DNA of 9,910 bases from Cryomorphaceae bacterium (GTDB lineage Bacteria; Bacteroidota; Bacteroidia; Flavobacteriales; Crocinitomicaceae). The DNA lies in contig JAJTDX010000114.1 in NCBI GenBank assembly GCA_021298235.1, positions 1 to 9,910 on the forward strand. The letters are read 5' to 3'. The translations under genes and the position numbers were made by a program. Shown piece by piece: positions 1 to 6,170 of the stretch. The notes below the pieces were generated by a model. That model ran no database searches, had not been told where the DNA came from, and worked only from the letters and a program-made list of their open reading frames with translations. How positions within the stretch are numbered: position 1 is the stretch's first letter; the number at the start of each line of letters is the position of its first letter.

Positions 1-10
1 CTTTGTATAA

Positions 11-931
11 ATTCTTTCCAAAATCAAATTACTGATTGTCATAGAAGGTCCTACCGCATCGGGAAAAACCGCACTTTCCGTTGAATTGGCTCTTGCATTG
101 AATACCGTTGTACTTTCAGCAGATTCTCGTCAGTTTTACAAAGAAATGTTCATCGGCACTGCGCGTCCGTCTCAAGAGGAACTAAAAGGAGTTCAGCATT
201 TTTTCATCGGTTCACATTCAATTCATGATGAGCTCACTTCAGGACGCTATTGCCGGGAAGCCGAACATATTTTGAATGCTCAATTCAACACGCATGAAAT
301 GGTGCTTCTGACGGGTGGATCAGGCATGTATATTGATGCCCTTTGTAAAGGATTGGATAATGTACCTGTGTCCGAAACACACAGACAAGAATTAACCGAA
401 GAATGGCAAAATAATGGACTCAGTTCACTACTCGCTGAACTTGAAGATAAAGACCCGGAGCATTTTTCGCGAATAGACAAAAACAATCCAATGCGCATCA
501 TTCGTGCTTTGGAGACAATTAGGAGTGCGGGCAAACCATATTCCTCGTTCATTGGCATGAAATCAAAGGAACTACCTTTTGAAATTATTCGTTTCCGTAT
601 TTCACATCCTCGAGAAAAATTATACCAACGCATCAATGAACGAGTGGATTTAATGATGGAATCCGGTTTGCTTGAGGAATCAAAAAGTCTATATCCAAAA
701 AGAAAGCTCAATGCATTGAAAACCGTAGGGTATGCCGAACTTTTTGAATATTTTGAAGGAAAAACAGACTTAAAAAGAGCTGTTGACCTGATCAAACAAC
801 ACACGCGAAATTATGCGAAGCGTCAAGAGACCTGGTTCCGCAGAAATCCGGAAAGTCAACCTGTACCCTTTTCAAACATCGAGGAAATGAAAAATGAGGT
901 AATTCAGGCCGTGAATTCACGATTTAAATGA
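11..931 (+). CDS. miaA: tRNA dimethylallyltransferase MiaA (start codon uncertain)
   Basis: MiaA transfers a dimethylallyl group from DMAPP to N6 of A37 in tRNAs reading UNN codons; it is a soluble cytoplasmic enzyme. Counting from the ATT at 11, the P-loop GPTASGKT is at residues 13-20, the substrate-binding DSRQ at 38-41, and then come GTARPS, the LTGGSGMYI segment, NPMRIIRALE, and the C-terminal TRNYAKRQETWFRR signature. All are hallmarks of the family. The length of about 306 residues from position 11 is normal. The first conventional-type start in this frame, TTG at 86, lies after the P-loop and would remove the active site, so it is rejected. The frame is closed by TAA at 8-10, and between 11 and 47 only ATT (11, 35), ATC (23), ATA (41) or CTG (32) could initiate. 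ATT 11 gives the best N-terminus; a frameshift at the edge is the alternative. Family assignment is certain, the start is not. Confidence 0.95.
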   Translation: MLSKIKLLIVIEGPTASGKTALSVELALALNTVVLSADSRQFYKEMFIGTARPSQEELKGVQHFFIGSHSIHDELTSGRYCREAEHILNAQFNTHEMVLLTGGSGMYIDALCKGLDNVPVSETHRQELTEEWQNNGLSSLLAELEDKDPEHFSRIDKNNPMRIIRALETIRSAGKPYSSFIGMKSKELPFEIIRFRISHPREKLYQRINERVDLMMESGLLEESKSLYPKRKLNALKTVGYAELFEYFEGKTDLKRAVDLIKQHTRNYAKRQETWFRRNPESQPVPFSNIEEMKNEVIQAVNSRFK

Positions 932-969
932 ATTGGAACGATTCTTGAAAAAGTCCGAAGAAAATCGCC

Positions 970-1611
970 ATGAAGATTAATTTTAAAGAGGTTATGCCTG
1001 CCCCACTTAGCTCCATCTCTCATGGAGAACAGAGTATTTGGGGACACCATTCAGAGTTTTCCAAAGGAGAAAAAATTCTACTTAATGCCTCGAGCGGAAA
1101 AGGAAAATCTACATTTACCTTTTGTGCGATTGGTCTACGAGCGGATTATAACGGCACCATTGAATATGACGGAAAAGATATACGTTCGTTCCACGCAGAT
1201 GAATGGACGACAATCCGACAAAACAAGGTATCTGTCGTCTTTCAAGATCTTCAACTCTTTCCTGAATTATCTGTGTCCGAGAACCTAAGGATAAAAAATG
1301 ACCTAACCGGAGTGTTCTCTGAAAAACAAATGAAGGAAATGCTCGATGTACTTGGTATCGGAGAGAAATGGGGACAAAAGTGCAAGTTCCTTTCTATGGG
1401 GCAACAACAAAGGGTAGCTATTCTTCGTTCACTTTGTCAACCCTTCGATATACTGATCATGGACGAACCATTTTCTCATCTAGATACAGAGAATTCTAAA
1501 ATATGTTTGGACCTCATCGATCGAAGATGCCAAGAGCTTGGAGCTGGATTCGTCCTTACCACCCTGGGGGACGATCATGGTTTTCAGTATTCCAAAACCT
1601 TATACCTCTAG
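970..1611 (+). CDS. ABC transporter ATP-binding protein (LolD/FtsE-like)
   Basis: This is the nucleotide-binding subunit of an ABC transporter, cytoplasmic and membrane-associated. Visible motifs are a Walker A variant ASSGKGKST (residues 40-48, Ala replacing the usual first Gly), the Q-loop at VFQD (Q92), the signature LSMGQQQR (141-148), Walker B ILIMDEP with D165/E166, and the D-loop SHLD. The switch histidine normally found in a V-T-H-D context is not evident: the corresponding stretch reads VLTTLGDDH. At 213 residues it is a compact single domain, as in the LolD/MacB/FtsE group. The permease gene starts 3 bp after its stop, so the two surely form one transporter. It begins 38 bp after miaA with no clear promoter between, which suggests cotranscription. 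The substrate cannot be deduced. The changed motifs may be typical of a Bacteroidota subfamily and need not signal loss of activity. Confidence 0.88.
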   Translation: MKINFKEVMPAPLSSISHGEQSIWGHHSEFSKGEKILLNASSGKGKSTFTFCAIGLRADYNGTIEYDGKDIRSFHADEWTTIRQNKVSVVFQDLQLFPELSVSENLRIKNDLTGVFSEKQMKEMLDVLGIGEKWGQKCKFLSMGQQQRVAILRSLCQPFDILIMDEPFSHLDTENSKICLDLIDRRCQELGAGFVLTTLGDDHGFQYSKTLYL

Positions 1612-1614
1612 GCC

Positions 1615-2790
1615 ATGCTCAATAGACTTCTTTTCCAACATCAGGACAGAAAACAACTTACGATCGCTTTCGCAGGTGCTTTTTTGGGAATGACTTTTTT
1701 GATTAGCACGATCCATTACCTTATAAAGGTGAATGAATTTGGTAAAGGAGCCGATATTCTCGGTCCAAATACGCTAATAGTTCAGAAAAAAGTTTCTAAC
1801 TCAAGCTCCCTTAATCTCAATAAAATGGATTTCTCGAATCGTGAGATTCAAAAAATCAGAAAGGAGCCTTACATTGAAGATGCACAACCAGTCATCAGTA
1901 ATAATTTTGATGTTTCCTTCGAAACGGCCGATCCTTTAGTTCCAAGATTCAGGACAGACGTGTTTATTCAAACCGTTGATCCCAAATTTCTTGATGTCAA
2001 AACCAAAAAATGGCAGTGGAAGGAAGGAGATGAATTTGTACCGATTATAATGCCCAGAGAGTTTCTTGTGATGCTCAATACATTCATGTCCGCAAGTGGA
2101 ATACCCCCGGTTTCAGACGACCTCGCGATGGATGTCAAGTTCAAGTTCAAATTGAAAGACGAATCAAAAAATGAATACGTGGATGCCCGTATCATCGGGT
2201 TTACAAATGAAGTATCTTCAATCCTCGTTCCCGAAAAGTTCATGGAGTATGGAAATGCAAAATTCACGGCTGCAAGAGATAAAAAGATTACTCAACTCAT
2301 GATTTCAGGCAAGGAAAGTGAATTCGGAAAATTAGAATCTTTACTTAAAAAACGAGGACTGGAATCAAAGAATTCCCAAATGCTCGTTGGACGATTGAAA
2401 AGTGTTGTAGGAACACTTTTTCTCGTTGTACTTGGAATATCAATTATTGCGGTTTTCGCTTCCGGATTGGTATTAATTCAATACATGCAACTGTTGATGT
2501 CAAGAAATGCCTATGAGGTAAGAACACTCATGCGAATTGGGCACCATCCGACAAGCATCGTTCAAAGTTTTCTAGGATACTTTCTAAAGGTATTTGGATT
2601 AATTTGTATGTTTTCTGCGGGTTCCTTCCTCCTTCTGAAATACTTTCTGGATGATGTTTTTGAATCCGGAGGATTGTACATCGGAAAAGAAATTACGCTT
2701 TTTGTGCCTTTCGCGATGCTCTTGAGCTTCGTTCTATTTGCCTTTTCGAGCTATTTAACGGCTAAAAAAGGCATTTACAATGAATTCTGA
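1615..2790 (+). CDS. ABC transporter permease, FtsX/MacB-like
   Basis: This is the inner-membrane permease partner of the preceding ATPase. The topology is that of the FtsX/LolCE/MacB class: one N-terminal transmembrane helix (about residues 15-37), a large extracytoplasmic domain (about 40-258, rich in charged residues, resembling the MacB periplasmic core domain), then three further helices (about 261-290, 320-343, 360-383) making up the FtsX-type permease region. The segment between helices 2 and 3 contains a RNAYEVRTLMRIGHHP stretch, as expected for the cytoplasmic coupling loop that contacts the ATPase. The 391-residue length suits LolC/E-like or MacB-like permeases. This class performs mechanotransmission (lipoprotein release, export, hydrolase activation) and does not usually import solutes. 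Which of these applies here is not visible. The 3-bp gap to the ATPase gene shows operon organisation. Confidence 0.85.
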   Translation: MLNRLLFQHQDRKQLTIAFAGAFLGMTFLISTIHYLIKVNEFGKGADILGPNTLIVQKKVSNSSSLNLNKMDFSNREIQKIRKEPYIEDAQPVISNNFDVSFETADPLVPRFRTDVFIQTVDPKFLDVKTKKWQWKEGDEFVPIIMPREFLVMLNTFMSASGIPPVSDDLAMDVKFKFKLKDESKNEYVDARIIGFTNEVSSILVPEKFMEYGNAKFTAARDKKITQLMISGKESEFGKLESLLKKRGLESKNSQMLVGRLKSVVGTLFLVVLGISIIAVFASGLVLIQYMQLLMSRNAYEVRTLMRIGHHPTSIVQSFLGYFLKVFGLICMFSAGSFLLLKYFLDDVFESGGLYIGKEITLFVPFAMLLSFVLFAFSSYLTAKKGIYNEF

Positions 2791-2824
2791 ATGGTTAATG
2801 AAGTGTTAAATCCTCTACTCTTTT

Positions 2825-2832
2825 TACTTTTG
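2825..2832 (+). promoter_or_regulatory. Bacteroidota -7 promoter box (TACTTTTG)
   Basis: The sequence TACTTTTG exactly matches the Bacteroidota primary sigma factor -7 consensus TAnnTTTG, in the 83-bp gap after the ABC permease and 41 bp before the ATG at 2874. I find no clean TTG -33 element at the usual distance upstream, so strength is uncertain. It would drive the thioredoxin-like gene separately from the ABC operon. Confidence 0.5.
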
Positions 2833-2873
2833 CAACGTCATAGATGTAACTTTATCTAATAACAAAAAATACT

Positions 2874-3062
2874 ATGAGATCAAGCCTGTTCATTCTTTGT
2901 TTTTTACTTTCCGGACTTGTGTTCGGACAAAAGCTTCGTTTCAAAATTGCGAATCAAAAAGACACTACAGTTCACCTTATCAAGTATTTCGGGAAAGGTC
3001 TATACTATGCCGATACTGCATATCCCTCGAAACAGCCTCTCCAGATTTTGTCGATAACATGA
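2874..3062 (+). pseudogene. N-terminal fragment of thioredoxin-like protein (signal peptide plus start of DUF4369-like domain), frameshifted
   Basis: The ATG at 2874 follows an A-rich leader and encodes a textbook signal peptide (MRSSLFILCFLLSGLVFG, cleavage near G-Q), followed by FKIANQKDTTVHLIKYFGKGLYYADTAYPSK. That is the usual opening of the N-terminal beta domain that precedes DUF5106 and thioredoxin domains in Bacteroidota periplasmic proteins. The reading then becomes unrelated (QPLQILSIT) and stops at TGA 3060-3062. From about 3030 the homologous-looking sequence continues in another frame (ETASPDFVDNMKIKKSEEN). By comparison with the family pattern, about 40 residues (the GGLYFVxxPxxxYFEF-type stretch) seem absent at this point. 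A deletion whose length is not a multiple of three therefore best explains the break. Whether it is a real mutation or an assembly error cannot be told from the window. Confidence 0.72.
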
Positions 3063-4285
3063 AGATTAAGAAATCGGAGGAGAACAGGGTCTTCATTGAA
3101 TACATCAAATTCATTGGGCCGAAGAAATCTGAAGCAGGTAAGTTGGGTGAAGAACGTTCTAAACTTAAATCGGACGATCCCAAATACAAAGAACTAACAA
3201 CGAATATCGATGCCTTAAACAAAGAAGTGATCGACTATCAGAACAATCTTATTAAGAATAATCCGGGTAAACTGGTTTCCAAGATCGTAAAGATGTCTAT
3301 GGATATTGATATTCCGGAAGCGCCAAAAGACGAAAAAGGAAATATTATCGATTCGAACTTCCGCTTTAACTATTTCAGAACTCATTTCTGGGACAACGTG
3401 GACCTCACGGATGACCGACTGGTGAATACTCCTATCTTCCATTCAAAATTGGAATATTACTTCGGAAAGAATATGATGATCCAGCATTGGGATACCGTTT
3501 TATATCATGCATTCAAATTCTGTGATGCATTAAATCCCAAATCTAAAACGTTCGAATATTGTGTTTCTTGGATCACTTCCTCCTATGGGAAAAGCAATAT
3601 TATGGGCATGGATAAAGTGTATGTGCTGATGGCAGACAAATACTATTGCAGCACAAATGCAGAAGGGAAATCTCCGGCGTTCTGGATGAAACAAGATAAG
3701 CTGGAAGAGTTATGCGAAAAAATACCCGTACAAAGAAACCTCGTTCTTGGTGTCCGTCCCCCAAACATTATTCTCAGAGATACTACGGACAGCAAATGGC
3801 AAGATTTCTACAGCCTGAAATCAGAGTTCACCATCCTCTATTTCTGGGATCCGGAATGTGGACATTGTAAGAAAACAACTCCGAAGCTGGAGACATTATA
3901 TAAAGAAAAACTCAAAGCACGAAATATTGAGATCTTCGCAGTTGGTAAAGCCGTTGGAGAAGAGTTTGGAAAATGGAAGAAATTCGTAAAAGACAATAAC
4001 CTTACATTTACCAATGTTGCCGTTACTGAACCTTTATTCAAAGCAGCGATGGAGGATGCACGTCAGTTTGTCCCAAAATATACAACGCTGGAATCGCTGA
4101 ATTACCAAACTACTTATGACATTTTCTCGACACCGAGGGTGTTCGTTTTAGATAAAGACAAAAAAATTATTGCTAAAAGTTTGTCGGTTTCACAGTTAGA
4201 AGAAATGTTAGACAGACTGCAGGGAAAAGCGGATCTTCCTAAGTTGTTTCCTCCTGACCCTGAAGAGGATGAACAAATGAAATAA
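3059..4285 (+). CDS. DUF5106 / TlpA-like thioredoxin-fold protein, C-terminal part of a broken gene
   Basis: This is the main body of a periplasmic thiol-disulfide protein of the TlpA/ResA type. Family-like sequence begins before the first ATG (about 3030, ETASPDFVDN), and the frame is open back to a TTG at 2897 that encodes nothing recognisable. ATG 3059 is therefore only the first possible restart. Counting from it, a helical DUF5106-like region occupies roughly residues 1-235 (including NPGKLVSKIVKMSMDIDIPEAP and the HFWDNVDLTDDRL stretch). The thioredoxin fold follows, with WDPECGHCKKTTP and the redox pair C267/C270 (CGHC), and a cis-Pro-like STPRVFVLD segment. The signal peptide is in another frame just upstream, so as read this product would stay in the cytoplasm. 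ATG 3059 overlaps the TGA of the N-terminal fragment (ATGA), so restart by coupling is conceivable. The intact ancestor was probably one secreted protein of about 500 residues. Confidence 0.8.
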   Translation: MKIKKSEENRVFIEYIKFIGPKKSEAGKLGEERSKLKSDDPKYKELTTNIDALNKEVIDYQNNLIKNNPGKLVSKIVKMSMDIDIPEAPKDEKGNIIDSNFRFNYFRTHFWDNVDLTDDRLVNTPIFHSKLEYYFGKNMMIQHWDTVLYHAFKFCDALNPKSKTFEYCVSWITSSYGKSNIMGMDKVYVLMADKYYCSTNAEGKSPAFWMKQDKLEELCEKIPVQRNLVLGVRPPNIILRDTTDSKWQDFYSLKSEFTILYFWDPECGHCKKTTPKLETLYKEKLKARNIEIFAVGKAVGEEFGKWKKFVKDNNLTFTNVAVTEPLFKAAMEDARQFVPKYTTLESLNYQTTYDIFSTPRVFVLDKDKKIIAKSLSVSQLEEMLDRLQGKADLPKLFPPDPEEDEQMK

Positions 4286-4290
4286 CATAT

Positions 4291-4316
4291 AGACGGCTCC
4301 GGTCGTCTTTTTTTTT
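4291..4316 (+). terminator. Intrinsic terminator after thioredoxin-like gene
   Basis: A 7-bp stem (4291-4297 with 4302-4308, one G-U pair) closes a TCCG loop flanked by C-G, which is a UNCG-type extra-stable tetraloop. The 3' side runs into nine T (4308-4316). It lies 6 bp after the stop codon and separates this gene from the T9SS cargo gene. Confidence 0.88.
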
Positions 4317-4346
4317 AGCGAACTAATTTCCTGTTTATTTCTTGTG

Positions 4347-4354
4347 TATTTTTG
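4347..4354 (+). promoter_or_regulatory. Bacteroidota -7 promoter box (TATTTTTG)
   Basis: TATTTTTG is an exact TAnnTTTG match, 17 bp before the ATG at 4372 and just downstream of the preceding terminator. No clean -33 TTG is present at the usual spacing. If used, transcription would start near 4360 and the 5' leader would be only about a dozen bases. Confidence 0.5.
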
Positions 4355-4368
4355 AGTTCTAAACTCAA
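4352..4368. repeat. Perfect 7-bp inverted repeat at promoter/start
   Basis: TTGAGTT (4352-4358) and AACTCAA (4362-4368) are perfect inverted copies separated by CTA. The palindrome overlaps the end of the -7 box and finishes 3 bp before the start codon of the T9SS cargo gene. It could be an operator-like site, or it could be chance. Confidence 0.4.
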
Positions 4369-4371
4369 CTC

Positions 4372-6084
4372 ATGAAAAAACTCTTACTTCTTTTGTTCAT
4401 CCCTGTCTACAGCTTTGGCCAAATCACGATGGGTGCTGCCTCAGGATTCCATTATCAAGATTTCAATACCTTATTGAATACAGGTGGTGTGAATGATTTC
4501 GTTGACAATGTCACTATTCCGTCGTGGTACTCTCAACGAACCACAACAAGCATCACATATGCAGCAGGAACAGGTAGTTCAAATGTAGGCGGGCTTTACA
4601 GTTATGGTTCCACGGGCTCCTCAGACCGGTCAATTGGCACAATTGGTTCCAATAATTCATCCTATGGTGGGAATTTTGCTCACGGAGTTCAATTTGTAAA
4701 TTTCACTGGTGCTGATGTCACACAGATGTCTGTAAGCTACAAGATGGAACAATGGCGCTGTGGTGGCAACACAACTCCAAATACGGTAACTTTTTGGTAC
4801 AAGATCCTCTCCACACAGATGACCAATCTTATGCCCGGAGTTTTTACCGGCTGGACTCAGGTAACTGCTCTTTCCGCTAGCAGCCCCGTAAATTCAGCTA
4901 CTGCAGGGGCTTTAGATGGCAACGCGACAGCAAATGAGGTGGTTCTCAATAATATTACGATACCCGAACTTGTTATACCGAATGGTTCGTACATTATGTT
5001 GAAATGGGACGATGTTGACCATACAGGAAGTGATCATGGGGTGTCCATAGATGATGTCACCATTACTTGGGGGTGCGCATCTTCCTCCATTATTTCTGAA
5101 ACGTCCTGCGGTGATTACGTTTCTCCTTCCGGAATAACTTATTCAAGCTCAGGAACCTATGAAGAGAGCACAACCAATAGTGCCTCATGTGACAGTATTG
5201 TTACAATAGATCTTACTGTACTCCCATCTACCGTTTATTACATTGACAGCGACCTGGATGGATTTGGAGATGACTTATCAGGAACGAATTATTGTGTTGA
5301 TCCTGGCGCTGGTTTTATTCTCGTCGGTGGCGATTGTAACGATACTGACAATTCAATTTATCCGGGAGCAACCGATATTTGTGACAATGCAGACAATGAT
5401 TGTGATGGACAATTTGACGAGGATGCTGTATTTACCGATTATTTCATTGATGCCGACAACGACGGATTTGGTGCGGGAACGGCCATTCAGCTATGCTCAA
5501 TTTCAGGTCCTGGATTCTCAACAAATGACCAAGATTGTGATGATGCAGACAATACCGTTTATCCAGGAGCGACAGAGCTCTGTGACGGTGTGGACAACAA
5601 TTGCTCAGGCAGTGTGGATGAAGGTTTGGCTACTACAAATTATTACGTTGATTCGGACAATGACGGACACGGCGTTGGAGTGGCTACTCCTTTCTGTAAC
5701 GATCCAGGTACAGGATTCTCCCTCTTGAACGATGATTGTGATGATTCGGATGCTTCAATTTATCCTGGAGCATCTGAAATTTTGAATAATGGTGTAGATG
5801 AGAATTGTGATGGAACAGATAATTATTTGGGATTGAATGAGTCTAGTTTAGGGGGTATAGCTATTTATCCGAACCCCTCCAATGGAGTATTCGAACTAAG
5901 CATGGATGAATTTTCAACTTCCTTTATCGTTGAGATTTATTCACTGAATGGTCAAAAAATAATTTCTACAGAAATGACCAAATCAAAAAAGATCCTTGAT
6001 CTCTCTGAATTGTCCGCAGGAACATACATGCTCCGTGCGAATACTCTCGAGCATGTTTACACCGAACTTATAGTGATCGAGTAG
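4372..6084 (+). CDS. Secreted T9SS cargo protein with MopE-type metal-binding repeats
   Basis: The 570-residue protein begins with a signal peptide (MKKLLLLLFIPVYSFG, cleaved near G-Q). Residues about 18-235 form a Gly/Ser/Thr-rich beta domain with FVNFTGADVTQMSVSYKMEQWR, a pattern seen in jelly-roll, lectin-like modules of secreted Bacteroidota proteins. Residues 246-287 resemble the small C-x-SPSG-CDSIVTIDLTV module common in such adhesins. Three repeats starting at residues 289, 357 and 424 have the form YYIDSDxDGFG-C-GDCND-xxIYPGA-CDxxDNDCDG, the putative metal-binding MopE motif with Asp clusters and paired Cys. Residues about 496-570 are a type A T9SS sorting domain (IYPNPSNGVFEL, YSLNGQKI, LSAGTYML, ending VIE). 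It is therefore predicted to cross the outer membrane by T9SS and to be released or surface-anchored. The ligand and biological role are unknown. A promoter box before it and a terminator after it mark it as monocistronic. Confidence 0.9.
   Translation: MKKLLLLLFIPVYSFGQITMGAASGFHYQDFNTLLNTGGVNDFVDNVTIPSWYSQRTTTSITYAAGTGSSNVGGLYSYGSTGSSDRSIGTIGSNNSSYGGNFAHGVQFVNFTGADVTQMSVSYKMEQWRCGGNTTPNTVTFWYKILSTQMTNLMPGVFTGWTQVTALSASSPVNSATAGALDGNATANEVVLNNITIPELVIPNGSYIMLKWDDVDHTGSDHGVSIDDVTITWGCASSSIISETSCGDYVSPSGITYSSSGTYEESTTNSASCDSIVTIDLTVLPSTVYYIDSDLDGFGDDLSGTNYCVDPGAGFILVGGDCNDTDNSIYPGATDICDNADNDCDGQFDEDAVFTDYFIDADNDGFGAGTAIQLCSISGPGFSTNDQDCDDADNTVYPGATELCDGVDNNCSGSVDEGLATTNYYVDSDNDGHGVGVATPFCNDPGTGFSLLNDDCDDSDASIYPGASEILNNGVDENCDGTDNYLGLNESSLGGIAIYPNPSNGVFELSMDEFSTSFIVEIYSLNGQKIISTEMTKSKKILDLSELSAGTYMLRANTLEHVYTELIVIE
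5236..5820 (+). repeat. Three tandem MopE-type coding repeats
   Basis: Three units of about 64-68 codons start at 5236, 5440 and 5641 within the T9SS cargo gene. Each encodes YY/YF-I/V-D-S/A-D, a GDCND/QDCDD/DDCDD motif, IYPGA/VYPGA, and a closing N(D/N)C(D/S)G. They are diverged at DNA level, so this is an old protein-level duplication and not a recent DNA repeat. In the third unit the closing Cys arrangement is reduced: the CD of units 1 and 2 becomes ASEILNNG. Confidence 0.85.
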
Positions 6085-6104
6085 TTCATACTATACCTTC
6101 ATAT

Positions 6105-6138
6105 AAAGGCTATTCGTTTGAATAGCCTTTGTTTTTTT
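6105..6138 (+). terminator. Strong intrinsic terminator after T9SS cargo gene
   Basis: There is a perfect 11-bp stem, 6105-6115 (AAAGGCTATTC) with 6120-6130, a GTTT loop, then G and seven T (6132-6138). It lies 20 bp after the stop codon. It is one of the clearest signals in the window. Confidence 0.95.
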
Positions 6139-6148
6139 ATTATTTTTA
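6118..6148 (+). promoter_or_regulatory. Possible promoter for the M1 peptidase gene, embedded in the terminator
   Basis: TTG at 6118-6120 (terminator loop/stem edge), a 20-nt spacer, and TATTTTTA at 6141-6148 together approximate the Bacteroidota promoter TTG-N17-23-TAnnTTTG with one mismatch in the -7 box. It sits 22 bp before the ATG at 6171. A promoter is needed here because the upstream gene ends in a strong terminator. Confidence 0.35.
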
Positions 6149-6170
6149 GTCGGTCAAACTGTAAAACCTC

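Noticed and set aside
280..804. 174-codon open frame on the minus strand inside miaA
   Set aside because: It is fully antisense to conserved MiaA motifs, has low-complexity Ser/Leu-rich composition, and shows no domain.
2897..3058. TTG 2897 as true start of the thioredoxin body
   Set aside because: The encoded stretch is unlike any signal peptide or domain, while the other frame of the same bases encodes a clear signal peptide.
3015..3062. Programmed ribosomal frameshift in the thioredoxin-like gene
   Set aside because: There is no slippery heptamer or downstream stem at the junction, and the apparent loss of about 40 residues points to deletion instead.
5243..5728. 161-codon plus-strand frame within the MopE repeats
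   Set aside because: It is the shifted frame of the Asp-rich repeats (GAT/GAC-rich codons read out of frame give Met/Ile/Thr-rich protein); it has no independent signals.
5236..5820. CRISPR-like or recent tandem DNA repeat
   Set aside because: The similarity is at protein level only, with units of about 200 bp and diverged codons; there are no uniform spacers.
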